DNA of 13,227 nucleotides from Paracoccaceae bacterium (GTDB taxonomy: Bacteria > Pseudomonadota > Alphaproteobacteria > Rhodobacterales > Rhodobacteraceae). The position numbers were made by a program, and so were the translations under genes. Of the stretch, positions 7,152 to 13,227 are shown piece after piece; the stretch's first letter is position 1, and every line of letters starts with the position of its first letter. Below the pieces are notes generated by a model. It ran no database searches. It had not been told where the DNA came from and saw only the letters and a program-made list of their open reading frames with translations. The DNA is taken from positions 1 through 13,227 of the forward strand of contig SLQN01000008.1 in the NCBI GenBank assembly GCA_007131465.1. The letters are read 5' to 3'.

Positions 7152-7730
7152 ATGACCGATCTGACCGGCAAACTTCTTGTCGCCATGCCTGCGATGCCCG
7201 ATCCCCGATTCGCCCATTCGGTGGTGCTGATCTGCGCCTATTCGGATGACGGGGCGATGGGCATCATCATCAACAAGCCCCTGCCGGACCTGCGTCTGGC
7301 AAAACTGCTGGAGCATCTGGAGATTGCGCAGGCTCAGGCAGCAACCGGGCTTGGCGATGCCGTGCAGGACGCGCCGGTGCATTACGGTGGACCGGTCGAG
7401 ACCTCGCGCGGGTTCGTGCTGCATTCCCCCGATTTCTTCAGCGCGGAGGGCAGCATGCAGGTTACCGATGATATCACGCTGAGCACCTCGACAGAGGTTC
7501 TGGTGGACATGGCGCGCGGACAGGGGCCGGGGCAGGCGCTGGTTGCGCTGGGCTATGCCGGCTGGGGGCCGCAGCAACTGGAAACCGAGATCCAGGCGGG
7601 CGGATGGCTTCTGGCCGATGCAGCGCCACAGATGCTGTTTACTACCCCGGATGCAGGCAAATGGGGCGCGGCGCTGGATCAGATCGGCGTTGATCCGCGC
7701 ATGTTGTCGGGGGCGACCGGTCACGCCTGA
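7152..7730 (+). CDS. YqgE/AlgH family protein
   Basis: A 192-residue cytoplasmic protein of the YqgE/AlgH (DUF179) family, widespread in proteobacteria. AlgH has been linked to alginate regulation in Pseudomonas, but no biochemical activity is settled. Numbering from this start, the conserved blocks are LTGKLLVAMPAMPDPRF (4-20), GAMGIIINKP (34-43), YGGPVETSRGFVLHS (78-92), and LGYAGWGPQQLE (133-144). An ATG five codons upstream (7137) would add MTRGP; I chose 7152 because GAGG precedes it and family members usually begin close to the LTGKLL block. It is divergent from the DsbD-like gene and its stop overlaps the ftsY stop by 10 bp, tail to tail. Nothing ties it functionally to its neighbours. 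Confidence 0.93.
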   Translation: MTDLTGKLLVAMPAMPDPRFAHSVVLICAYSDDGAMGIIINKPLPDLRLAKLLEHLEIAQAQAATGLGDAVQDAPVHYGGPVETSRGFVLHSPDFFSAEGSMQVTDDITLSTSTEVLVDMARGQGPGQALVALGYAGWGPQQLETEIQAGGWLLADAAPQMLFTTPDAGKWGAALDQIGVDPRMLSGATGHA

Positions 7731-7746
7731 AGATCGGTCCCGACAA
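7704..7746. terminator. Inverted repeat centred on the yqgE/ftsY convergent overlap
   Basis: TTGTCGG (7704-7710) pairs with CCGACAA (7740-7746). After a 4-base bulge (7711-7714), GACCG (7715-7719) pairs with CGGTC (7735-7739). The 15-base loop contains both stop codons. The centre (7725) falls on the middle of the 10-bp overlap. No T-run follows on either strand, so it would be a non-canonical bidirectional terminator or an mRNA-end structure. Confidence 0.4.
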
Positions 7747-8746
7747 GGGCTGCGGCAAATTCCTCGGGGTCGAAGGGTTGCAGATCGTCGATCTGCTCGC
7801 CCACACCGATGGCATGGATCGGCAGGCCGAACCTGTCCGCCAGCGCGACCAGAACACCACCGCGGGCTGTTCCGTCCAGTTTCGTCATGACCAGCCCCGT
7901 GACATCCGCGAGCTTGCGGAAGATCTCGACCTGATTGAGGGCATTCTGCCCCGTGGTCGCATCCAGCACCAACAGGGTATTATGCGGGGCGTCCGCGTCC
8001 AGCTTGCGCAGGACCCGCAGAATCTTGGCCAGTTCCTCCATCAGGTCGGCGCGGTTCTGCAATCGCCCGGCCGTGTCGATCATCAACAGATCAACCCCTT
8101 CCGCCCGTGCCCGCGACAGCGCATCATGCGCAAGGCTTGCCGGGTCCGAGCCTTCGGGCGCGGTCATGACCGGCACGCCTGCACGGTCGCCCCAGACCTG
8201 CAACTGTTCCACGGCGGCGGCGCGGAACGTGTCACCCGCCGCGATCATCACGGATTTGCCTGCCGCGCGGAACTGGCTGGCCAGCTTGCCGATGGTCGTG
8301 GTCTTGCCTGCGCCATTCACGCCCACCACCAGCACCACCTGCGGGCGCGCAGGATAAAGCGGCATGGGCCGGGCCACAGGGTCCATGATCCGGGCAATTT
8401 CCTGCACCAGCGCGGCCTTGATCTCGGGCACGGAGAGCTTGCGCCCAAACCGGCCCTCGGCAAGGTTCGCGCTGACACGCATCGCGGTTTCCACGCCCAT
8501 GTCGGACTGGATCAGCAATTCCTCTAGGCTTTCCAGCATCTCGTCGTCCAGCACCCTGCGCGGGGCCTCGCTGCGCCCCAGCACCCTGCCCAGCAGGCCG
8601 GGCTTGGCGGGTTCGGATGGTGGTTGCGGCGTCTCGACCGGCGCCTCCGGCGCGGCGGCCTCTCCCTCGACCAGCGCTTCCAGCCCGTCATCGAGTTTCG
8701 AGGAGGCGCGAAACATGCGCTCTTTCATCTTCTTGAAAAACGACAT
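7721..8746 (-). CDS. ftsY: Signal recognition particle receptor FtsY
   Basis: A 341-residue SRP GTPase that docks ribosome-nascent-chain/SRP complexes at the membrane and hands them to the Sec translocon or YidC. From the N-terminus: a basic amphipathic stretch (SFFKKMKERMF) likely to touch the membrane, a short acidic Ala/Pro/Glu linker (about 27-50), the helical N domain (about 60-125) and the G domain. G motifs are GVNGAGKTTTIGK (142-154), DTFRAAA (172-178), DTAGR (224-228), TKLDGTARGG (288-297) and GVGEQIDDL (314-322). The acidic A region is far shorter than in E. coli FtsY, as in many alphaproteobacteria. The start at 8746 gives the standard MSFF N-terminus; the open frame runs 28 codons further without a family match. 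It is divergent from the AlkB-like gene, and its 3' end overlaps yqgE by 10 bp. Confidence 0.97.
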   Translation of the reverse strand: MSFFKKMKERMFRASSKLDDGLEALVEGEAAAPEAPVETPQPPSEPAKPGLLGRVLGRSEAPRRVLDDEMLESLEELLIQSDMGVETAMRVSANLAEGRFGRKLSVPEIKAALVQEIARIMDPVARPMPLYPARPQVVLVVGVNGAGKTTTIGKLASQFRAAGKSVMIAAGDTFRAAAVEQLQVWGDRAGVPVMTAPEGSDPASLAHDALSRARAEGVDLLMIDTAGRLQNRADLMEELAKILRVLRKLDADAPHNTLLVLDATTGQNALNQVEIFRKLADVTGLVMTKLDGTARGGVLVALADRFGLPIHAIGVGEQIDDLQPFDPEEFAAALVGTDLQA

Positions 8747-8795
8747 GCCCTGACCCTCGTGCTGACCTGTGTCCTGCGCTGCGCCCAGAGCTATA

Positions 8796-8857
8796 GCATG
8801 TGCCGGGCGTTGAAAAGCAGCGCGCGACATTCGGCGCGGCTGTGCATGTGCCGGGCG
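8796..8857. repeat. Pair of 14-bp direct repeats in the ftsY/alkB-like divergent region
   Basis: GCATGTGCCGGGCG occurs exactly at 8796-8809 and at 8844-8857, 48 bp apart start to start. Both copies lie in the 150-bp non-coding region between two divergent genes. The second copy ends 5 bases before the candidate -10 of the AlkB-like gene. They may be binding sites for a regulator; no known site is recognised. Confidence 0.5.
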
Positions 8858-8859
8858 CG

Positions 8860-8868
8860 TGTTATATC
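8860..8868 (+). promoter_or_regulatory. Candidate extended -10 promoter of the AlkB-like gene
   Basis: TGTTATATC reads as an extended -10 (TGn plus TATATC, 4 of 6 to TATAAT), 28 bases before the ATG at 8897. No -35 match is seen at the right distance, which would fit an extended -10 or an activator-dependent promoter. A guess by eye. Confidence 0.3.
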
Positions 8869-8896
8869 TGGGCCAGACTCTCGGGACGCACCTACC

Positions 8897-9931
8897 ATGC
8901 CGCTATTGCCCTTCATCCTTGCCGCGCTTGCGCCGGTCATCCTGCTTGCCCTTGGCGCAGTTCACGGCGGGGTCTGGGTCTGGGCGGCGCTGGCCTATGT
9001 GTCGGTGATTGCCTTTCTCGCGGATGAGTTGGTGCGCTGGAGAACTGCCCCCGCCGACCCAGACGCGACAGCACGCGGTGCCAACGCGCTGTCGGTCGGA
9101 TTGGCGCTGGCGCATTTCGGGTTGATGGCAGGCGGCATTCTGGCCGTGGCAGGGCAAACCGGCCTTGGCGGGGCAGATCGGGTAGCGGCGTTCCTGGCCT
9201 TTGGCCTTTATTTCGGGCAGGTCAGCATCGCCAATGCGCATGAACTTATCCACCGCCCGCAGCGTGGGCTGTTCAATCTTGGCAAATGGGTTTTCATCTC
9301 GATGCTCTATGGCCATGTCACGACATCGCACAGGCTCTTGCATCACCCCCATGTCGCCACGCCGAAGGACCCCAATTTCCCGCCGCTGGGGACCAGTTTC
9401 TACCGCTATGTCCCGCGCAGCCTGTGGGGCAATCTGCGCGAGGGGTTCCGCATCGAGCAGGCCCGCGCCGCGCTGTCGGGCCGGATGAACCCCTATGTCA
9501 CCTATATCGGCGGCGCGGCTGGCATGCTGGCGCTTGCCGGATGGGCGGCGGGTGGGGCCGGGGTTGCCGCGTTGCTGGGTCTTGCGGCCTATGCGCAGCT
9601 GCAGCATGCGATGGTGGATTACCTGCAACATTACGGGCTGGCGCGCCGCAAGCTGCCCGATGGCAGCTACGCGCCGCAGGCCGCGCATCATAGCTGGAAC
9701 AGCCCGCATTGGTTCACGTCGCTGATGACCGTGAACGTGACCCGCCATTCCGACCATCACGCCCATCCTGCGCGCATCTACCCGGCGCTGCGGTTGGACA
9801 CGACTATGCCGATGCTGCCCTACAGCCTTCCGGCCATGGGGGCGATTGCACTGATCCCGCCCTTGTGGTTCAAGATGATGGACAGGCGGGTTGCACAAGT
9901 GCTGGCCCATGCCGAAGGAGAAAGCCGATGA
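8897..9931 (+). CDS. AlkB-like membrane di-iron alkane 1-monooxygenase
   Basis: A 344-residue integral membrane oxygenase of the alkane hydroxylase/fatty acid desaturase superfamily; AlkB enzymes add oxygen to the terminal carbon of alkanes using electrons from rubredoxin. Hydrophobic helices alternate with His motifs: HELIH (115-119), HRLLHH (145-150) followed by PHVATPKDPN, DYLQHYGL around H245, HHSWNS, and TRHSDHH (282-288) followed by AHPARIY. Compared with classic AlkB, EHxxGHH reads SHRLLHH, and the protein is shorter than the usual 400 or so residues. The substrate may not be an alkane. The ATG at 8897 opens directly into the first hydrophobic helix; the in-frame extension to 8624 would run antisense through ftsY. 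No rubredoxin or rubredoxin reductase gene is present. The stop overlaps the next gene in ATGA. Unrelated to the DNA-repair dioxygenase also called AlkB. Confidence 0.85.
   Translation: MPLLPFILAALAPVILLALGAVHGGVWVWAALAYVSVIAFLADELVRWRTAPADPDATARGANALSVGLALAHFGLMAGGILAVAGQTGLGGADRVAAFLAFGLYFGQVSIANAHELIHRPQRGLFNLGKWVFISMLYGHVTTSHRLLHHPHVATPKDPNFPPLGTSFYRYVPRSLWGNLREGFRIEQARAALSGRMNPYVTYIGGAAGMLALAGWAAGGAGVAALLGLAAYAQLQHAMVDYLQHYGLARRKLPDGSYAPQAAHHSWNSPHWFTSLMTVNVTRHSDHHAHPARIYPALRLDTTMPMLPYSLPAMGAIALIPPLWFKMMDRRVAQVLAHAEGESR
9915..9920 (+). promoter_or_regulatory. Ribosome binding site of the small secreted-protein gene
   Basis: AAGGAG, inside the last codons of the AlkB-like gene, is 7 bases before the ATG at 9928. 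It is the strongest Shine-Dalgarno match I saw in the window and supports real translation of this uncharacterised small gene. Confidence 0.75.
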
Positions 9932-10329
9932 CCCTGTTCGCCCGCGTGGCCCTTCTGGCCTGCCTTGGCCTTCCCGCCCTCGGCCAGACCCCGATGAGCG
10001 TGGAGGAGTTCGAGGCCTATGTGACGGGGCGGACACTGACCTTCGGGATTGACGGGATGCCCTACGGCATCGAGGAATTCCGCCCCGGCCGCCGCACGAC
10101 ATGGGCCTTCATGGGCGACGAATGCCGCGAGGGAAGCTGGTTCCCCCGCGATGAACAGATCTGCTTCATCTATGACGACGAACCCGGACAGGAACATTGC
10201 TGGATCTTCTGGCGCGGCGATGCCGGGCTGAATGCGCGCTTCATGGGCGGGGGCGAAAGCACCGAACTCTATGAGGTGCAGCGCTCTACCCGCCCGCTCC
10301 TGTGCCCCGGCCCCGAGGTCGGGGTCTGA
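9928..10329 (+). CDS. Small secreted four-cysteine protein of unknown function
   Basis: A 133-residue protein with an N-terminal signal peptide (FARVALLACLGLPALG, likely cut after G19). The mature part has four cysteines, C66, C79, C91 and C126, enough for two disulfides. It is rich in aromatic and acidic residues; recognisable segments are MSVEEFEAYVTGRTLTF near the start, WFPRDEQICFIYDDE in the middle and LLCPGPEVGV at the end. I recall similar uncharacterised proteins in Rhodobacterales but know no function. The start overlaps the AlkB-like stop in ATGA and has a strong AAGGAG site, so the two are very likely co-translated. The product should sit in the periplasm, on the other side of the membrane from the oxygenase active site. 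C12 is not in a lipobox. Its end lies 4 bp from the purD stop on the other strand. Confidence 0.8.
   Translation: MTLFARVALLACLGLPALGQTPMSVEEFEAYVTGRTLTFGIDGMPYGIEEFRPGRRTTWAFMGDECREGSWFPRDEQICFIYDDEPGQEHCWIFWRGDAGLNARFMGGGESTELYEVQRSTRPLLCPGPEVGV
10309..10326. terminator. GC hairpin at the convergent end of the four-cysteine gene and purD
   Basis: GGCCCCG (10309-10315) pairs with CGGGGTC (10320-10326), 7 bp with one G-U pair and a 4-base loop. It covers the last codons of the small gene and ends 7 bp from the purD stop codon. There is no T-run, so any terminator role is non-canonical. Confidence 0.35.
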
Positions 10330-10333
10330 CGCC

Positions 10334-11596
10334 TCAGAGCGCGCGCCAGCCGATATCGCGGCGGCAAAATCCATCCGGCCAGTCGATCCGGTCCACCATC
10401 CCGTAGGCGCGGGCCTGCGCCTCGGCCAGCGTGGCCCCGCGCGCAGTCACATTCAGCACCCGCCCGCCATTGGCCAGCACCTGACCGCCTTCCAGCCGCG
10501 TGCCTGCGTGAAACACCTTGTGGAAGCTGTCATCCGGACAATCCTCCAGCCCCGCGATCACGCTGCCCTTGGCATAGTCCCCCGGATAGCCCTGCGCCGC
10601 CATGACGACGCTTACAGCGTGGTCATCGGCCCAGTTGACCGCGACCTGATCCAGCCGTCCTTCGGCGCAGGCCAGCATCAGGTCCAGCACCTGAGCGCCA
10701 AGCCGCATCATCAGCACCTGACATTCCGGGTCGCCAAAGCGCACATTGTATTCCACAAGGCGGGGCAGCCCGTCCCGGATCATCAGCCCGGCATAAAGCA
10801 CCCCCTGATAGGGCATGCCGCGCCGCGCCATTTCGGCCATGGTGGGGCGGATGATCTGCGCAAGGGCTGCCTCGGCAATCGTATCGCTCAGCACAGGCGC
10901 GGGGGAATAGGCCCCCATGCCCCCAGTATTCGGGCCGGTATCGCCGTCGCCCACGCGCTTGTGATCCTGCGCCGTGCCAATGGCCACGCAGGTCTCGCCA
11001 TCGACCAGCACAAAGAACGAGGCTTCTTCGCCGTCCATGAACTCCTCGATCACAACCTCGGCCCCGGCGCTGCCGAACGCGCCGCCGAACATGGTCTCAA
11101 CGGCATCCAGCGCCTCGGCTTCGGTCATCGCGACAATGACGCCCTTGCCAGCGGCCAGCCCATCGGCCTTGACGACAATCGGCGCGCCATTGGCCCGGAT
11201 ATGCGCGCGCGCGGCTTGGGCGTCTGTCAAATGGGCATAGGCGGCCGTGGGTGCGCCGACGGCGGCGCAGATTTCCTTGGTGAAGGCCTTGGACGCCTCC
11301 AGCCGCGCCGCCGCCTTTGAGGGGCCAAAGCAACTGATCCCCACGGCCCGCAACCTGTCGGCCACGCCTGCGGCCAACGGCGCTTCGGGTCCGATCACAA
11401 CGAAATCCACGGCATTCTCTTCGCAGAACGTGACCACGGCGCTGCCATCGCAGATATCCAGATCGGCACATTCCGCAAGTGCCGCCATCCCGGCATTGCC
11501 GGGTGCGCAGATCAACCGGTCGCATTTGGGGTTCTGCAGGATCGCCCAGGCAAGGGCATGTTCGCGCCCGCCGCTGCCCAGCACCAGTATATTCAT
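10334..11596 (-). CDS. purD: Phosphoribosylamine-glycine ligase (GAR synthetase)
   Basis: A 420-residue ATP-grasp enzyme that joins glycine to 5-phosphoribosylamine, the second step of purine synthesis. Seen in order: MNILVLGSGGREHALAW (1-17, N domain), PGNAGMA (32-38), FVVIGPEAPLAAGVADRL (65-82), the ATP-grasp segment VVKADGLAAGKGVIVA (141-156), IEEFMDGEEASFF (183-195), DTGPNTGGMGAYSPAP (219-234), and YNVRFGDPECQ (283-293), which carries metal and ATP ligands. Length and motif spacing are normal for the family. The start at 11596 begins exactly with the family N-terminus; the longer open frame to 11929 would run antisense into xseA. It stands alone, divergent from xseA across 73 bp, and its 3' end lies 4 bp from the four-cysteine gene. 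Confidence 0.98.
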   Translation of the reverse strand: MNILVLGSGGREHALAWAILQNPKCDRLICAPGNAGMAALAECADLDICDGSAVVTFCEENAVDFVVIGPEAPLAAGVADRLRAVGISCFGPSKAAARLEASKAFTKEICAAVGAPTAAYAHLTDAQAARAHIRANGAPIVVKADGLAAGKGVIVAMTEAEALDAVETMFGGAFGSAGAEVVIEEFMDGEEASFFVLVDGETCVAIGTAQDHKRVGDGDTGPNTGGMGAYSPAPVLSDTIAEAALAQIIRPTMAEMARRGMPYQGVLYAGLMIRDGLPRLVEYNVRFGDPECQVLMMRLGAQVLDLMLACAEGRLDQVAVNWADDHAVSVVMAAQGYPGDYAKGSVIAGLEDCPDDSFHKVFHAGTRLEGGQVLANGGRVLNVTARGATLAEAQARAYGMVDRIDWPDGFCRRDIGWRAL

Positions 11597-11609
11597 TGCC
11601 CGCCCTCTC

Positions 11610-11638
11610 TTGGCACATCCGCGCCTGCGTTCTAGGGT
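11610..11638 (+). promoter_or_regulatory. Candidate promoter of xseA
   Basis: TTGGCA (11610-11615, 5 of 6 to TTGACA) and TAGGGT (11633-11638) are 17 bp apart in the 73-bp gap between divergent purD and xseA. The weak, GC-rich -10 resembles those I have seen in Rhodobacterales. Transcription would begin near 11645, about 25 bases before the xseA ATG. Confidence 0.4.
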
Positions 11639-11669
11639 GCGCACAGGCCCATGACAAGCACGAGGCGCA

Positions 11670-13079
11670 ATGTCCCTGATCGACGAGCCCACCAGCAACA
11701 CGCCCGAATTTTCGGTCTCCGAGATTTCGGGCGCCGTGAAACGCGTTCTGGAAGGCGAATTTGGCCGGGTGCGCGTGCGGGGTGAAGTCGGGCGCGTGGT
11801 GGTGGCGCGCACAGGGCATATGTATTTCGACCTCAAGGATGACCGCGCGGTCATCGCCTCGGTCAGTTGGAAAGGGCAGGTCGCGCGCATGGCCGTGCGC
11901 CCCGAAGAGGGGATGGAGGTCATTGCCACGGGTCGCCTGACGACCTTCGCGCCGCAATCGAAATACCAGCTTCAGGTGGAAAGCATCGAGCCTGCGGGCG
12001 CGGGCGCGCTGATGGCGATGCTGGAAAAGCGCAAGGCCGCGTTGGCCGCCGAGGGGCTGTTCGCGCCCGACCGCAAGCAACGCCTGCCTGCGCTGCCGCG
12101 CGTGATCGGGGTCATCACCTCGCCCCAGGGCGCTGTGATTCGCGACATCCTGCACCGGTTGCAGGACCGCTTTGGCGTGCATGTGCTGATCTGGCCCGTG
12201 GCGGTGCAGGGGCAGGCCTGCGCGGCGCAGGTCGCGCGCGCCATTGCGGGCTTCAATGCCTTGCCGGAGGGTGGCGCGATCCCGCGCCCTGATCTCCTGA
12301 TCGTGGCGCGTGGTGGCGGCTCGATCGAGGATCTGTGGGGCTTCAATGAGGAGATCGTGGTGCGCGCTGCTGCCGCCAGCAAGATCCCGCTGATATCTGC
12401 CGTGGGGCATGAGACCGACACCACCTTGATTGACTTCGCTGCCGACCAGCGCGCGCCCACGCCCACTGCTGCGGCAGAGATTGCCGTGCCTGTTCAGGCC
12501 GATCTCATGGGGCATCTGACGGGGCTCGAGGCGCGGCTGATCCGCGCGGGCGGCCAGATCGTGACCCAGCGTCGCCAGCGCCTTGCGGACCTGTCGCGCG
12601 CCTTGCCGCGCGCCGAGGCCCTGCTTGCACCCGCGATCCAGCGGCTTGATCAATGGGGCGAGCGGTTTCCCGGGTCGCTGCGCGCGCTGATCACGGCCAA
12701 GCGGGGGGAGTTGCACAGCACCTCCGCGGGCCTGCGCGCGACGACGATCCGCTTCCAGATCGACAAATCGCGCGAGCGGGTGGCGGACCGCGCGACCCGC
12801 GCGACCCGCGCTGTCGCGGCGCGGCTGGAAAATGAAAACCGGCGGCTTGCGGCGCTGGAGCGGTTGCGCCAGTCAATGGGATATCCGGCCACATTGAAGC
12901 GCGGATACGCCGTGATCCGCGACGAGGCAGGCCATGTGCTGACCGAGGCAAGTCAGGCCGCAAATGCGCGTCTGCTGGAGATCGAGTTCGCGGATACGCG
13001 CCTTGCCGCGCTGCCCCAGAAGACGGCGAAGGGTGGAAAACCCGCCCCATCCGCCCCGGATCAGGGAACGCTGTTCTGA
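11670..13079 (+). CDS. xseA: Exodeoxyribonuclease VII large subunit
   Basis: A 469-residue catalytic subunit of exonuclease VII, which degrades single-stranded DNA from both ends to short oligonucleotides in mismatch repair and DNA damage. Layout: an N-terminal OB fold (about 12-110), the nuclease domain with VITSPQGAVIRDI (148-160), ARGGGSIEDLWGFNEE (213-228) and SAVGHETDTTLIDFAADQ (243-260) followed by RAPTPTAAAE, a long coiled coil that binds XseB copies (about 280-400), and a C-terminal segment with LKRGYAV (409-415). The tail from about 450 is Lys/Pro/Ala-rich and ends in QGTLF, which resembles the QxxLF sliding-clamp-binding pentapeptide. The ATG at 11670 follows GAGG (11662-11665). The small subunit gene xseB is not in the window. 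It faces the aminotransferase gene across a 31-bp gap. Confidence 0.97.
   Translation: MSLIDEPTSNTPEFSVSEISGAVKRVLEGEFGRVRVRGEVGRVVVARTGHMYFDLKDDRAVIASVSWKGQVARMAVRPEEGMEVIATGRLTTFAPQSKYQLQVESIEPAGAGALMAMLEKRKAALAAEGLFAPDRKQRLPALPRVIGVITSPQGAVIRDILHRLQDRFGVHVLIWPVAVQGQACAAQVARAIAGFNALPEGGAIPRPDLLIVARGGGSIEDLWGFNEEIVVRAAAASKIPLISAVGHETDTTLIDFAADQRAPTPTAAAEIAVPVQADLMGHLTGLEARLIRAGGQIVTQRRQRLADLSRALPRAEALLAPAIQRLDQWGERFPGSLRALITAKRGELHSTSAGLRATTIRFQIDKSRERVADRATRATRAVAARLENENRRLAALERLRQSMGYPATLKRGYAVIRDEAGHVLTEASQAANARLLEIEFADTRLAALPQKTAKGGKPAPSAPDQGTLF
12789..12811 (+). repeat. Short 9-bp tandem repeat inside xseA
   Basis: Two and a half copies of CGCGCGACC encode RATRATRA (residues 374-381) in the coiled-coil region. 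The repeat is in frame and does not break the gene. It looks like a small slippage duplication tolerated by the helix. Confidence 0.6.
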
Positions 13080-13091
13080 TCCCGCTGCCGC

Positions 13092-13112
13092 GAACGCCCC
13101 GCCTCGGGCTTC
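13092..13112. terminator. Hairpin between convergent xseA and aminotransferase genes
   Basis: GAA (13092-13094) pairs with TTC (13110-13112). After a one-base bulge at 13095, GCCC (13096-13099) pairs with GGGC (13106-13109) around a 6-base loop. It almost fills the second half of the 31-bp gap after xseA and touches the aminotransferase stop codon. There is no T-run on either strand, so a bidirectional terminator role is plausible but weak. Confidence 0.35.
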
Positions 13113-13227
13113 ACCTGTCGCGCAAAACCTCTGCCACGGCCCGTGACGTGACGCGGATGCCCTGCGGGTCCAGCCCGGCCATGTTCACCCGCCCATCCCC
13201 CAGCATGTAGATGCCATGGTCCGCGCG
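13111..13227 (-). CDS. Aromatic amino acid/aspartate aminotransferase (3' fragment)
   Basis: Only the last 38 residues lie in the window; the gene continues past the right edge. The fragment reads RADHGIYMLGDGRVNMAGLD and then PQGIRVTSRAVAEVLRDR before TGA. This matches the C-terminus of class I fold-type I aminotransferases of the AspC/TyrB group. There, the Arg in GRVN holds the substrate alpha-carboxylate, and a Tyr/Val-Tyr strand precedes it. These PLP enzymes move the amino group between aspartate or aromatic amino acids and 2-oxoglutarate. The fragment is too short to tell aspartate from tyrosine/aromatic preference; the HGIYMLGDGR form resembles annotated aromatic amino acid transaminases. 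It is convergent with xseA. No sign of disruption is seen in the visible part. Confidence 0.8.
   Translation of the reverse strand, partial: RADHGIYMLGDGRVNMAGLDPQGIRVTSRAVAEVLRDR

Noticed and set aside
7778..8527. Open frame on + opposite ftsY
   Set aside because: Antisense to the conserved FtsY GTPase domain and without recognisable motifs.
8810..8815. TTGAAA as a -35 for the AlkB-like gene
   Set aside because: It is 47 bp from the TATATC at 8863, far outside the 15-19 bp range.
8624..8896. N-terminal extension of the AlkB-like gene
   Set aside because: It would run antisense through the ftsY start and across the divergent promoter region; the hydrophobic N-terminus starts at 8897.
8897..9931. 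AlkB as the DNA-repair dioxygenase
   Set aside because: The protein is membrane-embedded with clustered HxxxH/HxxHH motifs; the soluble repair enzyme has an HxD...H iron site and no membrane helices.
11597..11929. N-terminal extension of purD
   Set aside because: The family N-terminus MNILVLGSGG begins at 11596; the extension lies antisense to xseA and has no similarity.
11097..12716. Long - strand frame spanning parts of purD and xseA
   Set aside because: Out of frame with PurD and antisense to XseA; basic low-complexity sequence.
1..13227. CRISPR array, IS element, prophage, tRNA or rRNA
   Set aside because: No regularly spaced repeats, transposase or integrase motifs, terminal inverted repeats or tRNA-like cloverleaf were seen on either strand.

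Overview
The window is a gene-dense, GC-rich stretch of chromosome. The protein sequences point to an alphaproteobacterium of the Rhodobacterales (Rhodobacter/Roseobacter-like): the uracil-DNA glycosylase has the cluster-cysteine-poor form I associate with that order, and YqgE, FtsY and PurD are of matching type. This placement comes from family knowledge, not from a search. I see no rRNA, tRNA, insertion sequence, phage gene or CRISPR array, and no gene-free stretch over 300 bases; the longest gap is 150 bp.

Left part (1-6212), all on +: the 3' part of a family 4 uracil-DNA glycosylase gene overlaps moaB (molybdopterin adenylyltransferase family) by ATGA. After an 86-bp gap with a candidate promoter and leader hairpin comes a two-gene efflux operon: an RND periplasmic adaptor and, 3 bp later, its 1144-residue inner-membrane RND permease. 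No outer-membrane channel gene is present. The permease carries an unusual C-terminal extension with two predicted extra membrane helices.

Middle part (6188-8746): a secreted stand-alone DsbD N-terminal-domain protein on - overlaps the permease tail by 25 bp. It diverges from yqgE (+), whose stop overlaps that of ftsY (-) by 10 bp, with an imperfect inverted repeat centred on the overlap. ftsY encodes the signal-recognition-particle receptor.

Right part (8897-13227): an AlkB-like membrane di-iron monooxygenase gene is read divergently from ftsY and is coupled (ATGA) to a small secreted four-cysteine protein of unknown function. That pair converges on purD (-). purD diverges from xseA (+, exonuclease VII large subunit, ending in a possible sliding-clamp-binding motif). 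xseA converges on the 3' end of an aromatic amino acid/aspartate aminotransferase gene (-) that runs off the right edge.

Most genes are core housekeeping functions: base excision repair, molybdenum cofactor, protein targeting, purine synthesis and single-strand DNA degradation. The less ordinary content is the efflux pair with its C-terminal extensions, the stand-alone DsbD-like protein and the AlkB-like/four-cysteine pair. I found no clear evidence of a wholly new multi-gene system; the AlkB-like pair is the best candidate for undescribed biology. All four convergent gene junctions have GC-rich dyads without a T-run, and divergent pairs are separated by 73-157 bp.
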